Assembly: GCF_015356825.1 (NCBI RefSeq)
Contig: NZ_JAACYW010000088.1
Location: 1 to 38,206 of the forward strand
Source: Catenulispora rubra
GTDB lineage: Bacteria > Actinomycetota > Actinomycetes > Streptomycetales > Catenulisporaceae
DNA: 38,206 nt
Direction of reading: 5' to 3'
Part shown: positions 31,387 through 38,206 of the stretch, piece after piece
Position numbering within the stretch: position 1 is the first letter of the stretch
Layout: each line of letters begins with the position of its first letter
Translations under genes and position numbers: made by a program
The notes under the pieces: generated by a model
What the model was told of the DNA's origin: nothing
The model's database searches: none
What the model saw: only the letters and a program-made list of their open reading frames with translations

Positions 31387-32277
31387 ATGGACAGCCGCGC
31401 CCTACGGATCTTGAACAGCGCGTATTGGGGCCCCAACGGCTGGCTGAAGCCGACCGCAGACCGCCCCTCCCCGGAAGACCGCGCCTACGCCGAGCAAACC
31501 GGCTACATGTTCCCGCCGCTCACCATCGGCCACGAAGAACTGATCACCCGAGTCCGCGACGCCGCAACGCGCACGACCCTGCGCACAGCCTCCGACGCTT
31601 TTGTCGCGGGCCTGTCGAGCCGGGCACTGCACCACCGACCGGTACTGAGCAGCTTCCTGATCGCCCGATCCATGCCCGACCACGCCTTCCTTCCCGGCCC
31701 CAGCGGGTGCCAGATCTGCGGCGCCCTGCTTCCTGCCCGCGAGGTGGACCTGAGCATCCTCAACTTCGAACGCTTCAAATGGGGCGGCGTCCGCCTCCTG
31801 GAACCCGTGTTCGTGTGGTTCACCCTGGACCGCTTCCTCCGCGAGGACCAGCCAGAACCCACCACGGAGGATCAGCGCATCCTCCGCCAGGTCCTGTCCG
31901 ACCTCGACGAACTGCCGCCCAAGGCCACCGCGACCAACGGAGAGCGCGCACTGCGCGCGATGCCGTCCAACCGCGACGAGCGCCTGACCGTCATGGAGAT
32001 CCTCGCCATCGCCGACGTCCTTCACGATCCGGCGCACCCAGGATTCCTCAACGGATTCGTCCCCTACGCCAACCGCGACGAGCCGGACCTCCACAACACA
32101 GACCGCGGATACCCGGCGGCCTGGTGGCGACGATCGCACGGAATCAGCACGACGGCGATCGATGCCATCTTCCCCCAGCCTCAGGACACCCGAAGCTCGC
32201 GAACCCACGACAACCGCCACGCTCATCGTTCCCCGTCCCCCGTCGAGTTCGCCTCACGACGCATCTCGGATTCGTAG
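31387..32277 (+). CDS. Hypothetical protein, plus strand inside the T4SS module
   Basis: A 296-residue protein, not recognised. It is rich in aromatic residues and contains SGCQICGALLPAREVD (CxxC, possibly zinc binding), NFERFKWGGVRLLEPVFVWF and a DRFLREDQPEPTTEDQRILR helix; the C-terminal 30 residues are polar. ATG 31387 with GGAGGA upstream is preferred over in-frame ATGs at 31339 and 31369. Codon bias supports this strand; the long minus-strand frame over it is a shadow. Its 3' end overlaps the 3' end of the VirB4 gene by 55 bases. It may be an inserted accessory gene, since it breaks the strand direction of the module. Confidence 0.75.
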   Translation: MDSRALRILNSAYWGPNGWLKPTADRPSPEDRAYAEQTGYMFPPLTIGHEELITRVRDAATRTTLRTASDAFVAGLSSRALHHRPVLSSFLIARSMPDHAFLPGPSGCQICGALLPAREVDLSILNFERFKWGGVRLLEPVFVWFTLDRFLREDQPEPTTEDQRILRQVLSDLDELPPKATATNGERALRAMPSNRDERLTVMEILAIADVLHDPAHPGFLNGFVPYANRDEPDLHNTDRGYPAAWWRRSHGISTTAIDAIFPQPQDTRSSRTHDNRHAHRSPSPVEFASRRISDS

Positions 32278-34001
32278 AACTCGCGGCCTGTCGTCACAAG
32301 GCCGTGCTCGAAGGGCGAAGCGACGGCGGTGAACGCCGCTCGCGTGGTCCCTGACATCACCAGTCCCTGGCCCCGGGCCGCCGTCAGGACGAAGCTGCGC
32401 TCCCCCGCCGACAGCCGGAAGGCATTCGCGACGTGGTCGATGGACTGCGGCGCCTGACACAGAAGGATCTGCGTAGCCGCGTTCGCCACAACGGCCAGAC
32501 CGAGATCGGTGCTGAGGAAGTCTCCGACGTCCTGCGACACCACCGCGAGGCCGGCCCAGTACTTGCGCACGGACTTGGCCATGCGGAACAGGAACCGCGC
32601 GCCGTCCGGCACCGCCATGAGCTGCCATGCCTCATCGACAACCACCAGACGCCGCATGCTGCGGTTCTGGTCGGAGACCTCGCGCCAGATGGCGTCGAGG
32701 GTCAGCAGGATGCCCGCCGCGCGCAGCTCGTCCGGCAGGTGGCGAAGCGCGAACACGGTGAGGCGGCCGTCGGTCTCGACGGTCGTCGGGCCGTTGAACA
32801 GGCCGCTGAAGGAGCCGCGGGTGTGCGGAGTCAGTCGCTCTGCCAGCACGCCAGCTGCCTTCGAGTCTCCGGTCTGGAGCGCTTCAACAACGTCGGCGAG
32901 GGTCGGAGCCAGCAAGTCGTGCGTCGCCGGATCGTCGGTGATTCCCTTGGCCGCGTAGGCGTCGAGGACCGCAGCATCGAGAGCCGCGCGCTCGTCGGCC
33001 GAGAGCGCTGAGCCCAGGAGGACGGCTACGACAGTCTGCGCGAACAGCGCCCGCCGCTTCAGCGCGTCGGCAGTACGGGCCGCGGCTGGTGGGAGGTCGA
33101 AAGGGTTGATGCGAACGCCATCGATGCCGAGCGCGATGCGCGTGCCGCCAACAGCCGCCGCAACACGGTCGTATTCGTCGTCAGGGTCAACGACCAAGAC
33201 CCGGACGCCGCGGTAAAGGGAGCGCAGCACGTCCAACTTCGTCGCGTACGACTTGCCGGCCCCGGATGACGCCAGGGTCACGGAGTTGAAGTTGGGCAGG
33301 CTCCAGCGGTCCCACAACACGACGCCGGCTCCGGTTGCGTTGGCGCCGACGAGGACTGCCGAGTCGGTCTCGCGGGGCAGCGGCAGGTCGGTGGAAGCGA
33401 AGGGGAAGCAGGTCGCGAGAGCTTCCGTGTCGAAAGTTCTGCGCAGGAGAACGGTGTCGATCCCGAGCGGCAAGGTCGCGCACCAACCTTCCAAGGCCCG
33501 GTAGGTCAGGGGAACGAGCTTGAGCAGCATGCTGTCGGCCACGGCCCGGACGCGAGCTGCCTCGACCTCCAACTCCGCCGCGCTGCCGGCGTGCACGGTC
33601 AGGTAGATCCCGACGCGGAACAACTTCCCCGACCCGGAGGAGACCCGGTAAGCAAGCTCTCGCGCGTCGGCGGCAGCGGATTCCAGGTCGGGATCGTCAA
33701 GCGACGCTCGCTCGAATCCGCGGCGACGGGTCGATTCCAGCCGGGCACGCTGACGGCGCAGGCGGTCGGCGGCCTCGCCCGACGGAACCGGTTCGATGTG
33801 GAGCGCCAGATCGAGGCGGCCCGCGTAGGAGGTGAGCGGGTCGAGCCAGCCCGGCATGACGTCGGCCGGGTAGTCCGCGACAGCGAAGCTCGTCGCGAAG
33901 CCGTCCCCGATGCTCAGCTTCCGCGGCTCGATCCCCACGCTCGACGGGCCGAACCACGAGGAGACACCTCTGCCACGAGTCGAAAGCAGGTTTTGGATCA
34001 C
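32223..34001 (-). CDS. VirB4-like T4SS ATPase
   Basis: A 592-residue ATPase of the VirB4/TraC/ConE family, which energises channel assembly and substrate transfer. The N-terminal domain (about 1-210) is the family region; Walker A SSGAGKSY is at about 245-252 with a following VLVVDPDDEYDRV, and Walker B LVVVDEAWQLM is near 450. The C-terminal part contains VRKYWAGLAVVSQDVGDFL, typical of VirB4 proteins. ATG 34001 overlaps the stop of the PrgI-like gene as ATGA. The ATP-binding motifs are complete. Confidence 0.92.
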   Translation of the reverse strand: MIQNLLSTRGRGVSSWFGPSSVGIEPRKLSIGDGFATSFAVADYPADVMPGWLDPLTSYAGRLDLALHIEPVPSGEAADRLRRQRARLESTRRRGFERASLDDPDLESAAADARELAYRVSSGSGKLFRVGIYLTVHAGSAAELEVEAARVRAVADSMLLKLVPLTYRALEGWCATLPLGIDTVLLRRTFDTEALATCFPFASTDLPLPRETDSAVLVGANATGAGVVLWDRWSLPNFNSVTLASSGAGKSYATKLDVLRSLYRGVRVLVVDPDDEYDRVAAAVGGTRIALGIDGVRINPFDLPPAAARTADALKRRALFAQTVVAVLLGSALSADERAALDAAVLDAYAAKGITDDPATHDLLAPTLADVVEALQTGDSKAAGVLAERLTPHTRGSFSGLFNGPTTVETDGRLTVFALRHLPDELRAAGILLTLDAIWREVSDQNRSMRRLVVVDEAWQLMAVPDGARFLFRMAKSVRKYWAGLAVVSQDVGDFLSTDLGLAVVANAATQILLCQAPQSIDHVANAFRLSAGERSFVLTAARGQGLVMSGTTRAAFTAVASPFEHGLVTTGREFYESEMRREANSTGDGER

Positions 34002-34909
34002 AGGACTTCCTCCCAGGCCATATCGCGCAGCCCTGCCGGAGCCGGGTTGTATGCGTCGTTGATCAAGTCAGTGGCGGCGTGCTCGGGCAGCGGATCCACC
34101 GCGATATCAGCGCAGCCGAGCAGCGAATCAGCGTCTTCGAGCCGGCGATGGAGACGAGACGCCGCAGCCTTGGAAGACTCGTGCACAGCGACGATCACTT
34201 CGCGTGTCAGCAGCTGCTCGTCAGCGACGAGATGGGCGATGAAGTTCGCGTGCTCGGACGCGGCAGCGCTCAGGGCCTCGTTCTGCAGGCTGGCAGCCTG
34301 ATTCAGCAGCGAGTCACAGACCCCGGACAGGTCAGCTGGTCGGCTTCGCACGGTGATGGCGGTCTGGCCAGTCAGGCTGTTGAGCCAGCGCGCGAACCCC
34401 GCCAGCAGGACGCTCTGCTCGCGCGGCGACCGCAGTGAGAGGTTCACCGTCGAGCACCGGGCCAGGGCGCTGACGCCGTCGGAACCGAGGTCCAGCACTC
34501 CGGTCTCGGCGACTTCGCGTACTGGCGAGATGAACGGTGCCGGCCCCGTGCAAGACGACTTCGCGAGGCGCTTGGGCACCTGCGGAAGCCCCTCGGGCGC
34601 CAAAACCTGCCGAGGTGGGGTCCGCCTGTACCTGACCCAGGCGCCGAGCAGGCGGTCCAGCGGTACGCCGTCGCGCTTCATCGTGACGGCGACGGCGGTG
34701 CCGAGCAGGACCGGGGCCGAAGCCAACAGGTACGGAATCGGCGGCACCACCTGGCGGCAGGCCTGGTAGCCCAACCAGAGCAGCAAAGTGGTCGTGCCGA
34801 GTACCGCGAGCTGGCGGGCAGTGAGTCCGGCCACGATCTTGTCGGGCTGGTCGACGTCGGCCGGGATGCGGACGATCGGGATCGCGTCTTCATCGAGATG
34901 GTCTGCCAC
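33998..34909 (-). CDS. PrgI-like T4SS membrane protein
   Basis: A 303-residue protein. The N-terminal 90 residues are PrgI-like: IPADVDQPDKIVAGLTARQL followed by two membrane helices (LAVLGTTTLLLWLGYQ and IPYLLASAPVLLGTAVAVTM). A cytoplasmic domain of about 200 residues follows (LSLRSPREQSVLLAGFARWL and others). In many Gram-positive T4SS operons PrgI precedes VirB4 and anchors it; the same order is seen here. GTG 34909 lies 20 bases inside the end of the VirB6-like gene with AAGGA upstream; the frame extending to 35167 is a shadow of the proline-rich tail. Confidence 0.82.
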   Translation of the reverse strand: MADHLDEDAIPIVRIPADVDQPDKIVAGLTARQLAVLGTTTLLLWLGYQACRQVVPPIPYLLASAPVLLGTAVAVTMKRDGVPLDRLLGAWVRYRRTPPRQVLAPEGLPQVPKRLAKSSCTGPAPFISPVREVAETGVLDLGSDGVSALARCSTVNLSLRSPREQSVLLAGFARWLNSLTGQTAITVRSRPADLSGVCDSLLNQAASLQNEALSAAASEHANFIAHLVADEQLLTREVIVAVHESSKAAASRLHRRLEDADSLLGCADIAVDPLPEHAATDLINDAYNPAPAGLRDMAWEEVL

Positions 34910-36518
34910 GGGTTCGAGTTCCTTGCCGTGTCGGTGGGCTCGGCGGTTTCGGCGAGACCGGTGGGGTCGCCGCCTTCGGCGGTCGAGGACGTGTTGGGGA
35001 TTCGGGAGCTGGGAACAGAGCGGTCTGCTCGCCGTGGCGCGGCGGGTTCGCGACCGTGGCCCGGTGCCGTTGGTCCAGTCGCGCGCTGCGGCCGGGCGGC
35101 AGAGCCAGCGGCCGGCGGACCGGGCCGGGCGGCGGCAGTGGAGAAGGGCCAGCCGGGCGCGGACCACGCGAGGGACTTGGCGGCGGCGACCCGGGAGGCG
35201 GCGGCTCTTGGGTGGCGGTCATCGTCGGCGGACGCGGACGCCAGCCCCCGAGGCCGCCGCCCCCGCTACCGGGACGCGGCCCGCGCGTCGGCGTGATCGC
35301 GCCGCCTGGAGGCGGCCCGGAACGTCCGGGACCGGGACCACCCGTGCCGCTGCCCCGTCGTGGCATCCGGATGCCACCGCCCCGAAGCAAACCCCAGGTC
35401 TTGTAGTAGATGAAGCCTCTAGCCATTTGGCCGGCCATGCTCGGGTGAAAGGGCGAGCGTCCCATCACGACTCGCTGCACCCAGCCGGGGATCTTCAGCA
35501 GTACGACGAACAGACACAGGCACACCAGCAGGTCGATGAGGCCACCGCGGGTCGGGAGCCCGATGACGTTCGTCGCCTGCGGATCGAAGAAGATCTGGAT
35601 GCTCGTGTCCAGGACGAGTGCTTGCAGGACCTGGATCGCACCGCATCCGAAGAGCGCCCGCCACCAGAGCTTGGCTACTCCCTCGGTCTGAGGCAGCGCG
35701 TGAAACGCGAAGGCCAGCGGTGCACCGGCGGTCAACACGACGAGCGTGGCCGACCGGAGCAGGTACGTGATCAGCAGCGCGACGCCCAGCACGGCGATCG
35801 CCAGGCCGATGAGCACCATGAACAGGTTGCCCGCGCCGAGCACGGTGCCCATCAAGGTCGAGGTCAGAACGTTGCCGACACCCTCTGCGGAGACGGGGCC
35901 GGCCATCAGCGCCGCCGACAACGCGTTCGCGATACCGATCAGCTGGTTGATCAGCCACAGCGAGGCGTTGGAGGCAATCATGCCGATGACCAGGCGTGGA
36001 ACGATTTCCTTGAGGCTGTAGCGGGACTGGACGGTGTCGTGGCCCATGACGATCAGGCCCCCGGCCAGTACGAAGAGGACGTAGACGACGTTCGTCGTGA
36101 CGAGCACGCCCTCCCAGATTTGTCTGACCCGGCCGTTGGTGAGGTTCGGTGACGCCAGCAGCGTGCTGCCGAGCAGCTTCAGGACGGGTTCCAGGGCCTG
36201 CTTGACCAGGTTCCCGAACCAGGTGTCGATCGCCTTTTCGATCTGGCCCGGGATGTCGAAGAAGCCAGGGTCCTGCGCTCCCGGGGCGTCCTGACCAGGC
36301 AGCGGACCGGTCGGCGGCGGCACCGAGGAGTCCGGGGTGAAGCCGGGGCCGTAGATCCCGGGCAGCGGTGACGGCACCGCAGGGGATGGGACAGGCGGGC
36401 TCGGCGCCGGTTCCGCGAACGCGGCTCCGGCGCCGAGCCCCACGACCATTCCCAGCACGATCACGACCAGGGCCATGAAGCGGACCAGGTTGCGCACACT
36501 GGTCGTGATCACCGGCAC
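34890..36518 (-). CDS. VirB6/TrbL-like polytopic membrane protein with proline-rich tail
   Basis: A 542-residue protein. A signal-like N-terminus (LVRFMALVVIVLGMVVGLGAG), a proline-rich external linker, then an amphipathic region and at least five hydrophobic segments between about 150 and 345, including NLFMVLIGLAIAVLGVALLI, as in TrbL/VirB6 channel proteins. The last 150 residues (about 385-542) are a disordered cytoplasmic tail rich in Pro, Gly and Arg (PPPGSPPPSPSRGPRPAG), which could bind the ATPases. ATG 36518 is 6 bases after the VirB2-like gene. Confidence 0.84.
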   Translation of the reverse strand: MPVITTSVRNLVRFMALVVIVLGMVVGLGAGAAFAEPAPSPPVPSPAVPSPLPGIYGPGFTPDSSVPPPTGPLPGQDAPGAQDPGFFDIPGQIEKAIDTWFGNLVKQALEPVLKLLGSTLLASPNLTNGRVRQIWEGVLVTTNVVYVLFVLAGGLIVMGHDTVQSRYSLKEIVPRLVIGMIASNASLWLINQLIGIANALSAALMAGPVSAEGVGNVLTSTLMGTVLGAGNLFMVLIGLAIAVLGVALLITYLLRSATLVVLTAGAPLAFAFHALPQTEGVAKLWWRALFGCGAIQVLQALVLDTSIQIFFDPQATNVIGLPTRGGLIDLLVCLCLFVVLLKIPGWVQRVVMGRSPFHPSMAGQMARGFIYYKTWGLLRGGGIRMPRRGSGTGGPGPGRSGPPPGGAITPTRGPRPGSGGGGLGGWRPRPPTMTATQEPPPPGSPPPSPSRGPRPAGPSPLPPPGPVRRPLALPPGRSARLDQRHRATVANPPRHGEQTALFPAPESPTRPRPPKAATPPVSPKPPSPPTRQGTRTRGRPSR

Positions 36519-36524
36519 GGTCGA

Positions 36525-36923
36525 TCAGTCCTTCGTGACGATGGTCCGCAACGCCTCCACGACGGCCGGCGCCAGCATCGCGAGCCCGTAGCCATACATC
36601 GCGGATTTCAGCGATGACTTCGCCTTCTCGACTTCACCGGCATCGCCGCCCGCCATCACGTAGCGCAGCCCGCCGATCGTGAGGAACATCGTCGCCACCG
36701 CCGCGAGGATCCCGACGACCCAGCCGGTGATGTTGTCCGCGACCTTCGACAGGTCCATCACGGCCGGATGCGGTTCCGTGGTCGCCGCCGGAGCGCGCGC
36801 CGCGGCAAAGACCAGCAGCAGGACGGAGACGAACAGCAGCAGCACCGCGCGGCGCCGGTGATAGACCGCCGCGCTCGGTGTCCGTCGGGGTGAGCGTGGG
36901 CGGGGTGCGAGGTTCGAAGTCAT
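36525..36923 (-). CDS. VirB2-like T4SS pilin
   Basis: A 132-residue protein with a long basic N-terminus, a hydrophobic signal segment (AVLLLFVSVLLLVFAAARAP, about 26-45) and two further hydrophobic helices (WVVGILAAVATMFLTIGGLRYVM and YGYGLAMLAPAVVEAL) separated by a charged loop with GGDAGEVEKAKSSLKSA. This is the layout of T4SS pilins of Gram-positive bacteria (VirB2/TrbC-like). ATG 36921-36923 has GAAGGA upstream. It follows the sigma-like gene by 26 bases. Confidence 0.84.
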   Translation of the reverse strand: MTSNLAPRPRSPRRTPSAAVYHRRRAVLLLFVSVLLLVFAAARAPAATTEPHPAVMDLSKVADNITGWVVGILAAVATMFLTIGGLRYVMAGGDAGEVEKAKSSLKSAMYGYGLAMLAPAVVEALRTIVTKD

Positions 36924-36949
36924 CGAGAACGTCCTTCGTCGGATCCGCC

Positions 36950-37765
36950 TCAGGCGGCGAGGATCCCGGGCGGCTCCTCGACCACGGAAGTCCGGTCGGG
37001 GACCCCGAAACTGTCCGGGCCGCCAGCGGCTTCACTCTTTCGGCCCTGCTTGAAGGCCTTCCGAGTGCATGCCGTGGTGCCGGTCAGATGGGCTGCGACG
37101 CGCATCTCGGCCTTACGCAGGCGCAGCAGGGCCGCGTTCGTGCTGATCCCCAGCAACTCGGCGACGTCGCCCAGGGACCGCCGGTCCAGGCGCACCGCAG
37201 AGATCAGGCTCGCCTCGACGTCAGTGATCACGTTCTCCGCGACGAGCCTGATCAGCACAAGGTCCGGATGGCCGCCCTCGGCCACGATGCGAGCCTCGGT
37301 GGCCGCGGCTACAGCGGCCCTGGCCGCAAGGACCTCGGTGTACGCCGACCGCCGAACGGCGCGATACGTCGACCAGTACATCCGCGTCAGAATCGCCGGC
37401 CGGTCGACGTCGACCGCGCGAAGCGCTTCCAGGAAGGCCGTCACGACCTCGGCGCACAAGTCCTCGTAGCTCGTGTCGACGTAGTCGCGGGCGAACTGCT
37501 TCGCCAGATTCGCAAGGCCCGGCATCGCCATGCCGAGCGCGACCGCAGTCCAGATTCCGTCGCCCGAACGTGCATTGTTGACGATCTCGCGCCAGATCAG
37601 ATCGCGAATCGCAGGGGATGTGGCGCGAGCGAGAAGGAGCTCCTTGACCTCGTCGAGACGCAGATCCCGATCTTCCCCGAACGAGCGCCCGTCCAGGAGA
37701 ATTGGAAGAGCCACCAGTGAATCGAATTCGCGCGACGCAGCCGCAAGAGCGGTGGTACCCGTCAT
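36950..37765 (-). CDS. Sigma-factor-like regulator heading the T4SS operon
   Basis: A 271-residue protein. Residues about 60-145 look like a region 2-type helical bundle (EDLCAEVVTAFLEALRAVDV, TYRAVRRSAYTEVL) and about 183-224 like a region 4 HTH (RSLGDVAELLGISTNAALLR). It therefore resembles ECF or other alternative sigma factors, though conserved core-binding residues cannot be verified by eye. The C-terminus is polar and disordered. ATG 37765 is chosen over a longer frame because GGAGGT sits 7 bases upstream. It probably directs transcription of the transfer genes that follow. Its ribosome-binding site lies at the foot of a predicted hairpin. Confidence 0.72.
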   Translation of the reverse strand: MTGTTALAAASREFDSLVALPILLDGRSFGEDRDLRLDEVKELLLARATSPAIRDLIWREIVNNARSGDGIWTAVALGMAMPGLANLAKQFARDYVDTSYEDLCAEVVTAFLEALRAVDVDRPAILTRMYWSTYRAVRRSAYTEVLAARAAVAAATEARIVAEGGHPDLVLIRLVAENVITDVEASLISAVRLDRRSLGDVAELLGISTNAALLRLRKAEMRVAAHLTGTTACTRKAFKQGRKSEAAGGPDSFGVPDRTSVVEEPPGILAA

Positions 37766-37776
37766 TTCGTTGACCT

Positions 37777-37821
37777 CCGTGGTCGCCGGAAAGTTGATTG
37801 CCTTTCCAGCTACGACCACGG
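37777..37821 (-). promoter_or_regulatory. Leader hairpin that can bury the ribosome-binding site of the sigma-like gene
   Basis: On the minus strand the leader reads CCGTGGTCG (37821-37813) ... CGACCACGG (37785-37777), a perfect 9-bp outer stem, with an inner perfect 6-bp stem GGAAAG (37807-37802) / CTTTCC (37793-37788) and an 8-base loop. The closing bases of the outer stem are the first bases of GGAGGT (37778-37773), which precedes ATG 37765. Pairing would hide part of the ribosome-binding site. Such a structure suggests translational control by temperature, ligand or a protein. Confidence 0.6.
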
Positions 37822-37950
37822 CGATCAAATATATGTCGCGAGAAAGTGGCAGGCGCGACCGCGCATCGTGAATTGCTGCACAACAAGGCCCGGCGCCAGC
37901 TCGACGACTGCCAAGCTGTGAGACGCCACCCGATTACGTGGACCTGGACG

Positions 37951-38163
37951 TTTCACGTTGACGCCCTCTCACCGAGAGCTTGGCAAACCGTCAACCCGCA
38001 GCGCGCGAGAATCACCCGTTCACCGATCTGCGCCATTCCATCCGCGGCGTCACATCAGACCGATGATCACGCTTTCGCGATGGTTTTCACGCTCATTTCA
38101 CGCAGCCGTGGGCGACCAACGGAGTGAAACGGCGCAGGCGCCGGACAGTTTCACGGCGTGAAA
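37951..38163. repeat. Cluster of TTTCAC(G) motifs, both orientations
   Basis: TTTCACG occurs at 37951, 38085, 38096 and 38149; the reverse form GTGAAA(C) is at 38124 and CGTGAAA at 38157. Copies at 38085 and 38096 are 11 bases apart and those at 38149/38157 form a perfect 15-base dyad with one central base. The cluster lies upstream of the sigma-like gene, so these may be regulator-binding sites or iterons. Confidence 0.5.
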
Positions 38164-38187
38164 TCGGACTTCGGTAGTGATCGGGAC

Positions 38188-38206
38188 ACCACCCACCACC
38201 CACCAC
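38188..38206. repeat. Short ACCACCC tandem repeat at window end
   Basis: ACCACCC is repeated twice plus five bases (38188-38206) and the window stops inside it. It could be the edge of a longer low-complexity tract or an assembly boundary. Confidence 0.5.

Larger units (their letters stand above)
37766..38206. other. Non-coding right end of the window
   Basis: 441 bases without a convincing gene; it contains the leader hairpin, TTTCACG repeats, a CGGCGC/GCGCCG dyad around 38131-38144 and a terminal tandem repeat. TATATT-like sequence near 37826-37835 could be a -10 element for the sigma-like gene on the minus strand, but no good -35 was seen. Confidence 0.45.

Noticed and set aside
31402..32226. 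Long minus-strand open frame of 274 codons opposite the 31387-32277 gene
   Set aside because: Its translation is Gly/Val/Arg-rich low-complexity sequence typical of an antisense shadow in GC-rich DNA; the plus-strand product has normal protein composition and a good ribosome-binding site.

Overview
The window is high-GC DNA (mostly about 63-68% G+C by eye) with GTG, TTG and ATG starts, tightly overlapping genes, Xre/TPR-type regulators, DUF2637 and BTAD proteins. This points to a filamentous actinomycete (Streptomyces-like in the broad sense; the genus cannot be told). The gene content is that of a conjugative plasmid or integrative element. No integrase, tRNA, rRNA, CRISPR array, TraB/FtsK-type transfer gene or recognisable relaxase was seen. 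The left edge cuts the 3' end of a probable transposase and the right edge ends in a short tandem repeat, so the element continues beyond both sides.

Layout. (1) 303-10576, minus strand: a 12-gene, largely translationally coupled Tad/Flp-like pilus operon. In transcription order: NTF2-like lipoprotein, secreted protein, SAF/CpaB, CpaE/TadZ, CpaF/TadA ATPase, TadB, TadC, pilin, three TadE/TadG-like pseudopilins and a membrane-anchored LysM + winged-helix + BTAD regulator. A good promoter and a perfect 16-bp palindrome lie just upstream. (2) 10765-13974: an Xre/TPR regulator with a 5-formyl-THF cyclo-ligase-like partner, divergent from a small operon of a resolvase-like protein lacking the catalytic serine, an unknown protein and a HATPase. 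(3) 14460-15332: a lower-GC DUF6602-like PD-(D/E)XK protein, probably acquired. (4) 15434-20639: an Xre regulator divergent from a 48-codon ORF and an asparagine-synthetase-like ATP-dependent ligase, convergent with a GNAT acetyltransferase, an APH-type kinase and a second GNAT-like protein. This looks like a small RiPP-type peptide-modification cassette without the usual lasso-peptide protease/RRE genes.

(5) 20832-25089: a winged-helix protein, then a minus-strand run of small unknown proteins ending in a DUF2637 membrane protein; each sizeable gap in the run holds a perfect GC-rich hairpin. (6) 25090-25791: a non-coding region with a 15-bp-arm AT-rich palindrome and helically phased repeats, a candidate oriT or replication/partition site. 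(7) 25792-37765, mostly minus strand: an alpha/beta hydrolase followed by a type IV secretion module (NlpC/P60 hydrolase, replication-relaxation protein, VirD4/TraG-like coupling ATPase, VirB4 ATPase, PrgI-like, VirB6/TrbL-like and VirB2-like proteins) headed by a sigma-factor-like gene whose leader can fold over its own ribosome-binding site. One plus-strand unknown gene (31387-32277) is embedded. (8) 37766-38206: a non-coding end with repeated TTTCACG motifs.

Inferred function: the T4SS module and Tad pilus would together mediate DNA transfer or cell contact, with the wall hydrolase opening peptidoglycan and the LysM-BTAD and sigma-like proteins controlling expression. The 10.7-20.6 kb segment looks like cargo. 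The most novel-looking parts are the peptide-ligase cassette, the serine-less recombinase operon and the pairing of Tad and T4SS machinery.
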